Source of the DNA: DASSFZ01 sp035283185
GTDB taxonomy: Bacteria; Chloroflexota; Anaerolineae; Fen-1058
NCBI GenBank assembly: GCA_035283185.1
Contig: DATEUJ010000053.1
Location: 62,001 to 126,000 of the forward strand
Direction of reading: 5' to 3'
Length of the DNA: 64,000 nucleotides
Shown: positions 1 through 10,086 of the stretch, piece after piece
Layout: each line of letters begins with the position of its first letter
How positions within the stretch are numbered: position 1 is the stretch's first letter
The notes under the pieces: model-generated
What the model was told of the DNA's origin: nothing
The model's database searches: none
Seen by the model: the letters and a program-made list of their open reading frames with translations, nothing else
Made by a program: the position numbers and the translations under genes

Positions 1-1
1 A

Positions 2-478
2 GATGCAGCGCAGCGCAGCCGCAGCGCGATCGACGAGTGGCTGTTGGGGCGGATCATCGCCTCCGCGCTGCAAGACGCCGGGCTGGACGAAATCGCCGCC
101 TGGCGCGCGGTCACGACCGTGCGCATCCTGACAGATCACCAGGATTGGTTTGCCGACCTCACGCCGGAAGCCGGTTTCGCCTATCGCGTCGTCTCGGACC
201 TGTTGAGCGACGACGAGGTTCGCCGCTTCCTCCAGGTCAACCGCCACAAGGACGTCCTGTGGTTCAATAGGGAATCCTTCGAGCAGTTGCTGTGGTGGTT
301 GATGGCGACCGCGGCCGTGACGGTCCACGCCGACAGTGTCCGATTCGACGTCGATCCGGCGTCGGCGATTCAGGCGTGCTTCGACATCCTGCGCATCTTG
401 CAGCAGGCCGAAGAGACGTCCGAATATCAGGTCGAGAAGCTGCTCGAGGCCGCCAAAGAAGAGCCGAGCCGGATTTGA
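2..478 (+). CDS. Unrecognised protein, C-terminal part (5' end outside window)
   Basis: The reading frame is open from the first bases of the window to a TGA at 476-478, so this is the tail of a longer gene. About 158 residues are visible. They are mostly helical, with a Trp-rich stretch near residues 93-112 (LWFNRESFEQLLWWL) and a polar C-terminus. I have a weak impression that such tails occur on large Chloroflexota glycoside-hydrolase (alpha-amylase-like) proteins, but no catalytic motif is visible, so I do not assign a function. An internal TTG at 44 is not needed as a start because the frame continues upstream without a stop. Confidence 0.6.
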   Translation, partial: DAAQRSRSAIDEWLLGRIIASALQDAGLDEIAAWRAVTTVRILTDHQDWFADLTPEAGFAYRVVSDLLSDDEVRRFLQVNRHKDVLWFNRESFEQLLWWLMATAAVTVHADSVRFDVDPASAIQACFDILRILQQAEETSEYQVEKLLEAAKEEPSRI

Positions 479-651
479 GAGGAACTCAAGGAACTTGAGG
501 GAACTCAAGGATACCCGCGCTCTCGGCGGATGATCCATCCGCCGCTCCCAGACCGCCGGATTGATCATCCGGCGGGAGCAGGAAGTTCCTTCAGTTCCCT
601 CAGTTCCCTTGCAAGGAACTAAAGGAACTTCAGGGAACTCAAGGACCCCGA
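479..651. repeat. Run of GGAACT-type short words with an inner palindrome
   Basis: The gap holds repeated words of the form AAGGAACT / GGGAACTCAAGG (482-515 and 611-645) and their reverse complement AGTTCCTTCAGTTCCC (583-610). They flank an imperfect palindrome built on GGCGGATGATCCATCCGCC and CCGCCGGATTGATCATCCGGCGG. The last word copy (AAGGA, 641-645) sits six bases before the rocD start and probably serves as its ribosome binding site. The same word recurs at 16761-16798 and 63437-63483. Confidence 0.8.
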
Positions 652-1854
652 ATGAAGACGCAGGACTATATTGCTATCGAGGAACAGTACGGTGCGCACA
701 ACTATCACCCGCTCGACGTCGTGATCGAGCGCGCCGAGGGCGTATGGGTGTTCGACGTCGAGGGCAAGAAGTACCTCGATTTTCTTGCGGCGTACTCGGC
801 GGTCAACCAGGGCCACTGCCATCCGCGCCTCGTCAAGGCGCTCGTCGAGCAGGCGAGCCAGGTGACGCTGACCTCACGCGCGTTCCGCAACACGCAATTG
901 CCGCTGCTCGAAAAGGAGCTGTGCGAGCTAAGCGGCTATCAGATGATGCTGCCCATGAACTCCGGGACGGAAGCCGTCGAGACGGCGCTCAAGGCCGCGC
1001 GCAAATGGGGCTACACTGTGAAACACGTCGAGTACGGTAAGGCCGAGATCATCGCCTGCGCCGGCAACTTCCACGGCCGGACGATCGCCATTGTCGGCAT
1101 GAGCACCGAGCCGCAGTATCGCGACGGCTTCGGCCCGTACCCGGCCGGCTTCAAGGTCATCCCGTACGGCGACGCCGATGCGCTGGCCGCGGCCATCACG
1201 CGCAACACGGTCGCGTTTCTGGTCGAGCCGATCCAGGGCGAGAGCGGCGTGAATATTCCGCCTGAAGGCTATCTCAGGCGCGCCGCCGACATTTGCAGGC
1301 AGAACAACGTGTTATTCATGGCCGACGAGATTCAGAGCGGGCTGGGTCGCGCGGGGAAGCTCTTCGCGCACCACTGGGAGGGCGTGCGCGCCGACGTGGC
1401 GATCGTCGGCAAGGCGCTATCCGGCGGGATGTACCCTGCCTCGGCGGTGCTGTCCGATCGTGAAGTCCTCGGCGTGCTCGGTCCGGGCGACCACGGCAGC
1501 ACCTTCGGCGGCAACCCGCTCGCCTGCGCCGTCGCGCGCGAGGCGCTGCGCGTCCTGATCGACGAAAACCTGTTCGAGCGCTCCGTCGAGCTGGGCGAGT
1601 ACTTCAAGGGACGCCTGCAGCGAATCGAGAGCGACACCGTCAAAGAGGTGCGCGGGCGCGGGCTGTTCATCGGTGTCGAGCTGAAGCCGGAAGCGGGCGG
1701 GGCGCGCCGCTTCTGCGAGGCGTTGAGAGATCGCGGCCTGCTGTGCAAGGAGACGCACGAGAACGTCATCCGCTTCGCTCCGCCACTGGTGGTGAAGAAA
1801 GAGGAACTCGATTGGGCGCTGGAGCACATCGAACAGGTGTTGACGACGCTGTAA
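652..1854 (+). CDS. rocD: Ornithine aminotransferase
   Basis: Class III PLP aminotransferase of 400 residues. It converts ornithine plus 2-oxoglutarate to glutamate semialdehyde plus glutamate in cytosolic arginine/proline metabolism. Visible marks are the N-terminal NYHPLDVV segment typical of ornithine transaminases, the GTEAVETALK phosphate-binding region near 105-114, NFHGRT at 139-144, D225-E226 in DEIQSGLGR, and the Schiff-base lysine K254 in VGKALSGG. Length matches the family. The ATG is preceded by AAGGA at a six-base spacing. It is flanked by unrelated genes, so it is probably monocistronic. 4-Aminobutyrate transaminase is the main alternative, but the N-terminal signature favours RocD. 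Confidence 0.93.
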   Translation: MKTQDYIAIEEQYGAHNYHPLDVVIERAEGVWVFDVEGKKYLDFLAAYSAVNQGHCHPRLVKALVEQASQVTLTSRAFRNTQLPLLEKELCELSGYQMMLPMNSGTEAVETALKAARKWGYTVKHVEYGKAEIIACAGNFHGRTIAIVGMSTEPQYRDGFGPYPAGFKVIPYGDADALAAAITRNTVAFLVEPIQGESGVNIPPEGYLRRAADICRQNNVLFMADEIQSGLGRAGKLFAHHWEGVRADVAIVGKALSGGMYPASAVLSDREVLGVLGPGDHGSTFGGNPLACAVAREALRVLIDENLFERSVELGEYFKGRLQRIESDTVKEVRGRGLFIGVELKPEAGGARRFCEALRDRGLLCKETHENVIRFAPPLVVKKEELDWALEHIEQVLTTL

Positions 1855-1855
1855 A

Positions 1856-1888
1856 AGAAACCAGGTTTCTTCAAGAAACCTGGTTTCT
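1856..1888. repeat. Twin palindromes between convergent genes
   Basis: Two copies of a 15-base palindrome differing only at the centre (AGAAACCAGGTTTCT at 1856-1870 and AGAAACCTGGTTTCT at 1874-1888) lie between the stop codons of rocD and the convergent L,D-transpeptidase gene. They could fold singly or as one longer hairpin. They may act as a bidirectional terminator, although there is no clear T tract. Confidence 0.6.
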
Positions 1889-1890
1889 GA

Positions 1891-2988
1891 TCAGGCTACT
1901 TCGATCTGCGTCGCGTTCATTCCCTTCACGTCGCCGCGCACGAAGGCGTCGGTGTACGGGGCGGTGGGGAACGTCCAGCGATAGATGAATTTGGCGACCG
2001 GGATCGGCACGTTGACGCAGCCGTGGCTGCGCACGACGCCGAAGTCGTTGTGCCAGTACGTCCCGTGAATGGCGATGCCATCGTACGTGAAGAAGGTGTT
2101 CCACGGCACGCCGGGCAGGTCGAACCAGGCGTCGGTGTCGCGCTCGCCTTCGATCGCGCGCATGTGGCGGGACGGCATCTTCAAGATCGCGCGATGGTCG
2201 CCCTTCGGCGTGGCGTAGCTGACCACACTGCCGTCGGCCTGCGCGAATGAAGCCCCGGTGGCGACTTTGGTGGTCAGCGCGGGCGTATCGCTCTCGAAGC
2301 AGGTGAGCGTCTGCTTATCGAGATCGACAAAGATGCGCTTGTCGGCGACTTCGGGCCGGATGGCCATGAACTCCGACTCGGGTATGCGCCGGACGTGGTC
2401 GGCGCGCACCCAGTGATGCGTGGGCGCGACGCCCAGCTCCTTGTCCGCATACTCGTCGTACTTCTTGTACCACACTGGTCCGCTCGGCTCGATGGCTACT
2501 TCGGTGACGAGATAGACCGTGCCGTAGACGTACTGGTAGATCGACGGAGCGGACAGCGATGGCCCTTCGTGCGTCGTCGTCTTCGGCTCGATGACTTCGA
2601 CCCAGAAGCCGTTCGGGCCGGCCTCGCGATAGATGGCGGGCCGCGCGTGGAACTCCATCGGCTGGATCCAGCCCGAGTGCACCCAGCCGCCGCGCGTGCG
2701 GTACCACAGGTTGTTGTACGCGCTGCCCGTGCCTGGCACGACGCGCTCCTCGCCGAGCAGCAGAACCTCGTCGCGGGCGTAGCGCTTGACGGGAGAGTGC
2801 GGCGCTTCGATCTGATCCCAGACAGTCACCGAGGACGTCAGAACGCGCCCACGCCGCAGCGGGACGAATCGATCGGTCACCTGGTCTTCGGGTGGCGCTC
2901 CGCCCGCAGCCAGCGCGGTCAGTGGCTGGGGCAAGGCGGCCCCCGCGAGCGCCGTGCCTGCAAGTTTGAGGAAATCACGTCGTTTCAT
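1891..2988 (-). CDS. Tat-exported L,D-transpeptidase (YkuD family)
   Basis: Protein of 365 residues predicted to cross-link peptidoglycan (3-3 links) or attach proteins to it outside the membrane. A twin-arginine signal opens it (MKRRDFLKLAG, then an Ala-rich h-region to about residue 28). An SH3-like region with WYRTRGGWVHSGW lies near 95-107, and a YkuD domain covers about 217-352. The catalytic signature is present: H308, then SHGCVN with H322 and nucleophile C324. The ATG at 2988 was chosen because GAGG lies six bases upstream; a TTG twelve bases earlier would only extend the signal. Secretion by Tat rather than Sec is inferred from the RR motif. Confidence 0.9.
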   Translation of the reverse strand: MKRRDFLKLAGTALAGAALPQPLTALAAGGAPPEDQVTDRFVPLRRGRVLTSSVTVWDQIEAPHSPVKRYARDEVLLLGEERVVPGTGSAYNNLWYRTRGGWVHSGWIQPMEFHARPAIYREAGPNGFWVEVIEPKTTTHEGPSLSAPSIYQYVYGTVYLVTEVAIEPSGPVWYKKYDEYADKELGVAPTHHWVRADHVRRIPESEFMAIRPEVADKRIFVDLDKQTLTCFESDTPALTTKVATGASFAQADGSVVSYATPKGDHRAILKMPSRHMRAIEGERDTDAWFDLPGVPWNTFFTYDGIAIHGTYWHNDFGVVRSHGCVNVPIPVAKFIYRWTFPTAPYTDAFVRGDVKGMNATQIEVA

Positions 2989-3074
2989 CGGGTGCCTCAA
3001 CCGTCCAGATTATACCGACTTTCGCCCTGAAATTCAATCGGCTCCGGGTAACTCTCCTCTCTCGTCTTGTCGAT

Positions 3075-3103
3075 TTGTCTTTTGTCCTGAACGTTGCTAC
3101 ACT
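3075..3103 (+). promoter_or_regulatory. Candidate sigma70 promoter
   Basis: TTGTCT (3075-3080), a 17-base spacer and TACACT (3098-3103) face the nucleotidyltransferase gene about 90 bases downstream. Both hexamers are imperfect, so this is a moderate candidate only. Confidence 0.35.
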
Positions 3104-3192
3104 TATCGATATCTGCCTCCTTCGCTCATGGGGCGGCGAACGGCTACCTTGCCGATTTCGGCCTGTGATATGACTCAGTGAAGTAGGAATCT

Positions 3193-3660
3193 GTGAGTAC
3201 CTCAGATTTCGGCGTGAATATTGCCGCGTGCCGCGAATCGTTATTGGCGCGTGAGCGGAAGGCGCGGGCCGAGCGGGAAGCTCGCCGGCTGACCGCGTTG
3301 AAGGCCGCGCGGCAGGCAGTATTGGAATGTGTGCCGGGCTATCCCTCGGTTCGACGCGCTTACCTGTTTGGATCGGTCGTGCGGCCGGGCGCCTTCCGGC
3401 GAGATTCCGACGTGGATGTTGCGGTCGAAGGCATTGGGGTCGCAGAGTACTTCGCACTGTGGCGCGATCTTGAACGCGCTGCCTCAGATTGGACGATCGA
3501 CTTGCGTGACGTTACCCGGACGTCGCTGTTTGCTGAGCGTGTGCGGGCAACAGGACTGCTGATCTATGAACGAGATGATGCGGGTCCTCGGATCATCAGC
3601 CTGTGTCCACGTGACGGGGCTGCCAAATTCGGTAGAGCCGAACCGATCAGGCGGCTTTGA
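3193..3660 (+). CDS. MNT-type nucleotidyltransferase, orphan
   Basis: Protein of 155 residues with a minimal polymerase-beta nucleotidyltransferase domain: YLFGS at 57-61 and the metal-binding pair D73/D75 in RDSDVDVAV. Proteins of this kind usually act as antitoxin or toxin partner in HEPN/MNT pairs and transfer NMP groups to a partner protein. The GTG start has AGGA four bases upstream. No HEPN gene is visible next to it. The normal domain end (LLIYER, near residue 126) is followed by about 29 unusual residues, and the last 14 bases overlap the 3' end of the convergent GNAT gene. This suggests that a rearrangement removed the partner and extended the frame. Confidence 0.75.
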   Translation: MSTSDFGVNIAACRESLLARERKARAEREARRLTALKAARQAVLECVPGYPSVRRAYLFGSVVRPGAFRRDSDVDVAVEGIGVAEYFALWRDLERAASDWTIDLRDVTRTSLFAERVRATGLLIYERDDAGPRIISLCPRDGAAKFGRAEPIRRL

Positions 3661-4468
3661 GCACGTAATAGTTCCGTCGAGCTTTCTCTTCCTCAACTCT
3701 GACCAGGTCGACGGTCTGATACCCGCGCTCGAAATACGTCTCGAATATCTGCCGCGTCTTGAGCCGCCACTCCATCGCTCGCGCCATATCCACCTGCTTG
3801 ACGGCCTGAATGTCGGCGGGGATCTCGACCCGCAGCACCGATCCAGCGGCGTCTAGATCCACTGCTGCGATTCGCCGCACAGCGCCCTCGCCAGTGCACG
3901 GATTGACGATGGGGCTGTCGAGATCGGCCGGTTCCGGCTCCTGCCCGGCCGCACGCTGCTCGACCCCTTCGCTCTTCACCCACCACTCGACGAGGAAGCG
4001 ATCGCTCGGCAGGCCGCGCCCCAGCGCGCCGAAGTCCTCGCCGTAGACGTTGCGCTTATACTCGCGCGCGATCGCGCCGAGGGTGTGAAGGTTCAGGCGG
4101 GCGTTCGGCGCCTCGAGTGGATCGTACGTCCACGTGATCAGGTCGATGTCCAGGGCCAGCACGCGCTCGCGCTGCGCCCATTTGAGCGCAGCGGCGACGC
4201 CCTGGTTGCGATATTCCGGCAAGATGCCCATCGTCTGCGAGCAGAGCTTGAGCCGGCGATCCGCGTGCAGGCCCAGGAACCCGAACAGGAACCCGATCAT
4301 CCGGCTGCCGTCGAACGCGCCGAGCACCGTGCCGCCGTTGTGCGCAGCGGTGTTCAGCACAGGCGGGTACAGACCCTCGCCCTGTGCAAACCCCCAGCAT
4401 TGCCGCTGGATCTCGCGAACCTGAATGAACTCCTCGACCGTCGTGAGGTCGCGAATGGCAATGGTCAT
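3647..4468 (-). CDS. GNAT-like acetyltransferase (COG3375 type)
   Basis: Protein of 273 residues resembling the predicted GNAT superfamily group that modifies unknown substrates. The central acetyl-CoA-binding motif A is MGILPEYRNQGVAAALK near residues 80-96. A strand with the conserved WTYDPLEAPNARLNLHTLGA follows near 112-131 and is the best family signature. I place the start at the ATG at 4468 because a strong promoter ends only nine bases upstream (leaderless). The next in-frame start upstream would lie above that promoter. The substrate is unknown. The gene is divergent from tetR and shares its control region. Confidence 0.8.
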   Translation of the reverse strand: MTIAIRDLTTVEEFIQVREIQRQCWGFAQGEGLYPPVLNTAAHNGGTVLGAFDGSRMIGFLFGFLGLHADRRLKLCSQTMGILPEYRNQGVAAALKWAQRERVLALDIDLITWTYDPLEAPNARLNLHTLGAIAREYKRNVYGEDFGALGRGLPSDRFLVEWWVKSEGVEQRAAGQEPEPADLDSPIVNPCTGEGAVRRIAAVDLDAAGSVLRVEIPADIQAVKQVDMARAMEWRLKTRQIFETYFERGYQTVDLVRVEEEKARRNYYVLKAA

Positions 4469-4477
4469 CGTGTGTGC

Positions 4478-4506
4478 ATTATAAACGAGGCAGACACCCC
4501 TGTCCA
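4478..4506 (-). promoter_or_regulatory. Strong promoter for leaderless GNAT gene
   Basis: On the minus strand TGGACA (4506-4501), exactly 17 bases, then TATAAT (4483-4478). Only nine bases separate the -10 box from the ATG, so transcription should begin at or next to the start codon and leave no room for a ribosome binding site. Confidence 0.75.
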
Positions 4507-4516
4507 TGTGGACAGG

Positions 4517-4544
4517 TTGACAATCGCGCGATTCGTGATAGGCT
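4517..4544 (+). promoter_or_regulatory. Promoter of the tetR-ABC exporter operon
   Basis: A perfect TTGACA (4517-4522), a 16-base spacer and TAGGCT (4539-4544) face tetR. It is back to back with the divergent GNAT promoter, and the -35 boxes lie about ten bases apart. Confidence 0.65.
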
Positions 4545-4552
4545 AATTGTCA

Positions 4553-4570
4553 TTACTGAACGTTTGGTAA
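4553..4570 (+). promoter_or_regulatory. Candidate TetR operator palindrome
   Basis: TTACTGAACGTTTGGTAA is an 18-base palindrome (TTAC..AACGTT..GTAA, 14 of 18 bases symmetric). It starts eight bases after the -10 box and ends 14 bases before the tetR start. Size and position fit the operator of an autoregulated TetR-family repressor. Confidence 0.6.
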
Positions 4571-4584
4571 GTACGGAGTGCGCC

Positions 4585-5172
4585 ATGCCGCACGACGCCG
4601 ATGGACGAGAGTCGATTCTGGAAGTGGCCGCCCCCCTGTTCGCCCAGAAGGGCTACAACGGCGTGTCGATCCGCGACATTGCCCAGGCGTGCGGCATGAC
4701 CAATGCGGCGCTGTACTATCACTTCAAGAACAAAGAGGATCTGTACCTGGCCGTGCTGCGCCGCAGTCACGAGCAAGGGATGGCGTCCGTCGCCCAGGCA
4801 GCCGGCTCGACAGGCGATCTACGGACGCGTCTCAAGCAGTTGGTGCTGCGCTACGGCGAAGTGATGTGCGAGCAGCGCCAGTCGTTCCAGACGATGCGGC
4901 GCGACCTGGCGCACATCGACGACGCGCGCGCACACAAGCTGCTCGGCGAGATGCGCGCCGATTTCATACGGCCCATCCAGCAGCTTATCGAGTCCGGGCA
5001 GTCAAGAGGCGAGATCGCCTCGGGCGACGCGCGGCTGTGGGCGCGCCTGCTGCACGGCATGATCATCGCCATGACCTTCGAAGGCTGGCGAGGCCGGCCG
5101 GCGCGGGTGACCCCGGCGCGGGCGGACGCGGTCGTCGAGCTGTTTTTGGAGGGGGCTGGCGCTCGCAAATGA
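4585..5172 (+). CDS. TetR/AcrR-family repressor
   Basis: Protein of 195 residues. The N-terminal DNA-binding helix-turn-helix is plain (FAQKGYNGVSIRDIAQACGM, followed by NAALYYHFKNKEDLY), and the C-terminal half is the helical ligand/dimer domain. The ATG at 4585 has GGAG seven bases upstream; longer in-frame starts would run through the promoter and operator. It is followed after 23 bases by an ABC exporter pair, so it probably represses that operon and itself through the palindrome at 4553-4570. The inducer is unknown. Confidence 0.9.
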   Translation: MPHDADGRESILEVAAPLFAQKGYNGVSIRDIAQACGMTNAALYYHFKNKEDLYLAVLRRSHEQGMASVAQAAGSTGDLRTRLKQLVLRYGEVMCEQRQSFQTMRRDLAHIDDARAHKLLGEMRADFIRPIQQLIESGQSRGEIASGDARLWARLLHGMIIAMTFEGWRGRPARVTPARADAVVELFLEGAGARK

Positions 5173-5195
5173 TCTTGAGCAGAAGAGGAAACAAC

Positions 5196-7097
5196 ATGAA
5201 GAAACGTCCATCCAGGAGATCCGGCCCGCCGCGCCCGGGCATGGCAGGTTTGCGGCGGGCGCTGGGATACCTGGGCCATTACCGCAAAATCATGGTGATT
5301 GCCTACGGCAGCCTGCTGGTCGCCACGCTGGCGCAGCTCGCCGTGCCGACGCTGGTGCGCAACATCATCGACGCCGTGACCAACGGCGTGGTGGCGACAA
5401 ACGTGCTCGACGCGCCGGAGCAGGCCCAGCCGCTCATCCTCGAACAGATCGGCTGGGCGCTGGAGCAGGCGCAGCACCACGCCACCACCGCGGAGTCGAT
5501 CCTGATCGTGTCCGGTCTGGCGATCATCGCGTTCGCGATCGTGCGCGGCATCTTCTCATTCTCGCAGGCTTACAACGCCGAGCGACTATCGCAGAGCATG
5601 GCCTTCGACCTGCGCAACGATCTGTTCGCCAAAGTGCAGCGCCTGTCGTTCAGTTACCACGATCGCAACCAGACCGGCCAGTTGATGATTCGCGCCACCG
5701 ACGACGTGGAGAAGGTGCGGCTGTTCATGGGGCAGGGCCTGATCTTCTCGCTGCAGGCCATCATCCTGCTGACCGGCACGCTCATCATTTTGCTGCTGAC
5801 CAACGTGCGCTTGACGCTGGTCGTGCTGCCCGTGCTGCCGATCGCGCTGGCGCTGTTCATGGTCTTCGGCGCGATCAGCCAGCCGTTGTTCGGCGAAGTG
5901 CAGCGCCGCCTGTCGAAGATGAATACCATCCTGCAGGAAAACCTCGCCGGCATCAAGGTCGTCAAAGCCTTCGCGCGCGAGCCGCAGGAGCAGGTCAAGT
6001 TTGACGCAGCCGCCGATTCGTTGATGCGGCAGGCGATCAAGGTGACGCGCGTGTTCGCGTTTCTGTTCCCCGTCGTATTCCTGATCGCCAACCTGGGCCA
6101 GGCGGCTGCCCTGTACGCAGGCGGCGCGCAAATCATCGAAGGCACGCTGACGCTCGGTGAGTGGCAGCAGTTCAGCCTGTATCTGGTGTTCGTGTTCTTC
6201 CCGCTCGCCCAGCTCGGTATCATCATTTCGCAGATGGCGCAGGCCAGCGCGTCGGCCGATCGCATCTTCGAGATCCTCGACGCCAGGAGCGACGTGACGG
6301 ACAAGCCCGGCGCGATCGCGCTGCCGCCGATTCAGGGCGGCGTCGAATTCAAGCACGTCACCTTCCGCTATCCTGGCGGCGTCACACCCGTCTTGAGCGA
6401 TGTGAGTTTCGCCGCGCAGCCTGGCCAGACAATCGCACTGCTCGGGGCGACGGGCAGCGGCAAGAGCTCGATCATCAGCCTGATCCCGCGCTTCTACGAC
6501 CCGACCGGCGGCGCGATCGCGATCGACGGGAACGACTTGCGCGACGTGACGATCGAATCACTGCGCAAGCAGATCGGCATCGTGCTGCAGGAGACCAACC
6601 TGTTCAGCGGCACGATCCGCGACAACATCGCGTTTGGCCGCACCGAGGCGACGATGGACGAGGTGATCGACGCGGCGAAGGCGGCGGCGGCGCACGACTT
6701 CATCCTGGAGTTCCCGCAGGGCTACGACACGCCGGTCGGCGAGCGCGGGTCGACGCTCAGCGGCGGGCAGAAGCAGCGCGTCGCCATCGCGCGCGCGCTG
6801 CTGCTCGATCCGCGCATCCTCATTCTCGACGACTCGACGAGCAGCGTCGACCTGGTGACGGAGGTCAGGATTCAGCAGGCGCTCGATCGGCTGATGGAGG
6901 GCCGCACCAGCTTCGTCATCGCGCAGCGCATCAGCACGGTGCTCAACGCCGATCAGATTCTGGTGCTCGACAACGGCCAGATCGTCGCCCAGGGCACGCA
7001 CGAGGAGTTGATGGAGTCGAGCGAGATTTACGCGCAAATCTATCAATCGCAGCTCAGCGAGGATGTGAAGCTCGAAGAAGAGCGGGTGGCGGTATAA
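5196..7097 (+). CDS. ABC exporter subunit A (degenerate-site half-transporter)
   Basis: Half-transporter of 633 residues: six-helix type I exporter membrane domain (about 35-330) and C-terminal ATPase. Walker A is GATGSGKS at about 417-424 and the ABC signature LSGGQ at about 521-525 is canonical. The catalytic glutamate after Walker B is Asp (LILDDS, D546) and the H-loop histidine is Gln (IAQR, Q577). These changes define the degenerate-site subunit of heterodimeric exporters such as TM287/288, BmrCD and LmrCD. Start ATG 5196 has AGAGGA upstream. It is co-transcribed with tetR and the second subunit. Drug or lipid export is likely; the substrate is unknown. Confidence 0.92.
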   Translation: MKKRPSRRSGPPRPGMAGLRRALGYLGHYRKIMVIAYGSLLVATLAQLAVPTLVRNIIDAVTNGVVATNVLDAPEQAQPLILEQIGWALEQAQHHATTAESILIVSGLAIIAFAIVRGIFSFSQAYNAERLSQSMAFDLRNDLFAKVQRLSFSYHDRNQTGQLMIRATDDVEKVRLFMGQGLIFSLQAIILLTGTLIILLLTNVRLTLVVLPVLPIALALFMVFGAISQPLFGEVQRRLSKMNTILQENLAGIKVVKAFAREPQEQVKFDAAADSLMRQAIKVTRVFAFLFPVVFLIANLGQAAALYAGGAQIIEGTLTLGEWQQFSLYLVFVFFPLAQLGIIISQMAQASASADRIFEILDARSDVTDKPGAIALPPIQGGVEFKHVTFRYPGGVTPVLSDVSFAAQPGQTIALLGATGSGKSSIISLIPRFYDPTGGAIAIDGNDLRDVTIESLRKQIGIVLQETNLFSGTIRDNIAFGRTEATMDEVIDAAKAAAAHDFILEFPQGYDTPVGERGSTLSGGQKQRVAIARALLLDPRILILDDSTSSVDLVTEVRIQQALDRLMEGRTSFVIAQRISTVLNADQILVLDNGQIVAQGTHEELMESSEIYAQIYQSQLSEDVKLEEERVAV

Positions 7098-7115
7098 AGT
7101 GGGACAACCTTGCGA

Positions 7116-7149
7116 GATCACGTAATTACGAATTACCAATTACCATTTG
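7116..7149. repeat. Short word run AATTACGAATTACCA
   Basis: The gap between the two ABC genes contains the tandem words aattacg-aattacc-aattacc, one of several low-complexity word runs found at gene junctions in this window. The ABC subunit B ribosome binding site AGGAGGGA follows at 7163-7170. Confidence 0.6.
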
Positions 7150-7173
7150 CGTTGTACGCATCAGGAGGGACTC

Positions 7174-9236
<2,063 letters not shown>

Positions 9237-9240
<4 letters not shown>

Positions 9241-9344
9241 GCCAGTTGCGCGGCTGCTATTCGCAGGGTAATACGCTCGACGAGTTGATGAAGAACATTC
9301 AGGAGGTGATCGAACTCTGCCTTGAAGAGCAGGCTGAGTTATGA
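9237..9344 (+). pseudogene. HicB antitoxin remnant
   Basis: A 35-codon frame beginning at a GTG that overlaps the ABC stop reads like the middle of HicB antitoxins (LRGCYSQGNTLDELMKNIQE, then VIELCLEE). The N-terminal strands and the C-terminal DNA-binding part are missing, and no HicA is nearby. I call it a 5'-truncated relic. It could be translated by coupling to the ABC gene, but the fold would be incomplete. Confidence 0.6.
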
Positions 9345-9363
9345 CCTCTGGCTACGGAGCGCC

Positions 9364-9445
9364 GCCTAACGCTGGGCGTCAGGCGCGCCTGAAAGCCGCA
9401 GCGCAGCGTAGGCTGTAAGGCGTCGCCTGCACGCCGATGTTAGCC
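9364..9445 (-). other. attC-like integron recombination site 1
   Basis: An 82-base imperfect palindrome. Read on the minus strand it has GGCTAAC (9445-9439), arm GGCGTGCAGGCG, a spacer, arm CGCCTGACGCC (9385-9375) and core GTTAGGC (9370-9364), which fits the GTTRRRY consensus. One arm carries a single unpaired base (9430), the hallmark extrahelical base that sets attC polarity. It lies 90 bases beyond the stop of the minus-strand GNAT gene, the expected gene-then-attC order of a cassette. Confidence 0.65.
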
Positions 9446-9534
9446 AAGCTCTGGGCAGAGGAAGCCGCCCCAGGATTTACTTCCCCTCGTTGAACGAGGG
9501 AAAATCGACTGCGCCCTGGTCGCACAGGTGCAGA

Positions 9535-9999
9535 TTATCTCTCGCTGTCCGCATCTTTGCTGATGGCTTCCGTCCCTCGCTCCCATCTCTGTGCGACCTC
9601 TTTGCAGACCCGAAACCCGAACCGTTGATAGAACCCTACAATGCCACTGCCATCGGTCAATGTCACCGACACATAGCGAGACCGTTGCAGGTGCGCCAGT
9701 ACCCCACGCATACACTGTGTCGCAATCCCGCGACGGCGATAGGCAGGGTGCGTGATAACATCCAAAACTTGGGCCACGTACGGGTCGCCACAGACACGCG
9801 CGAATCCCACCAAGATACCCTCGGCAGTATGAGCAGCGATGTAGTAGTGGCTGACGCGCAGCATTGCGGTCGTTTCGGGCTCAGTTCGTCGGTTATGACT
9901 ATCCCACCCGATGAACCGATAGAGGGCATTCAGTTGGGCAACGTCAACGTGGCCGTTTTCCGTGAAGGTGATGTCCGCTAACGATGCTTGCTCGTTCAT
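9535..9999 (-). CDS. GNAT family N-acetyltransferase (cassette-like)
   Basis: Single-domain GNAT of 154 residues. Motif A is DVITHPAYRRRGIATQCM near residues 79-96, followed by the motif B region with GFYQRFGF. It is probably a small-molecule acetyltransferase of unknown substrate. The ATG at 9999 has no strong ribosome binding site. The gene is immediately followed on its own strand by an attC-like site, so it looks like an integron cassette. GNATs are common cassette cargo. Confidence 0.85.
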   Translation of the reverse strand: MNEQASLADITFTENGHVDVAQLNALYRFIGWDSHNRRTEPETTAMLRVSHYYIAAHTAEGILVGFARVCGDPYVAQVLDVITHPAYRRRGIATQCMRGVLAHLQRSRYVSVTLTDGSGIVGFYQRFGFRVCKEVAQRWERGTEAISKDADSER

Positions 10000-10086
10000 A
10001 GAGTTCTCGGAGTGTGTCTGCCGATAGTTTGCGGCATGCGGTCTAATAACGGTTCAGGCTCATCTTATTATGGGCCGCGCCTGCTC

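Noticed and set aside
3566..3856. Frame starting MNEMMR overlapping the MNT gene end, a possible HEPN partner
   Set aside because: It shows no HEPN motif and mostly lies antisense to the GNAT gene.
4578..5195. Long frame that would add over 200 residues to the first ABC subunit
   Set aside because: The extension reads the TetR gene in another frame; the ABC start at 5196 has a ribosome binding site and normal family length.
5586..6356. Long minus-strand frames opposite the ABC, lepA and glycosyltransferase genes
   Set aside because: They mirror the codon bias of strong genes on the other strand and have Arg/His/Gln-rich, unfolded compositions.
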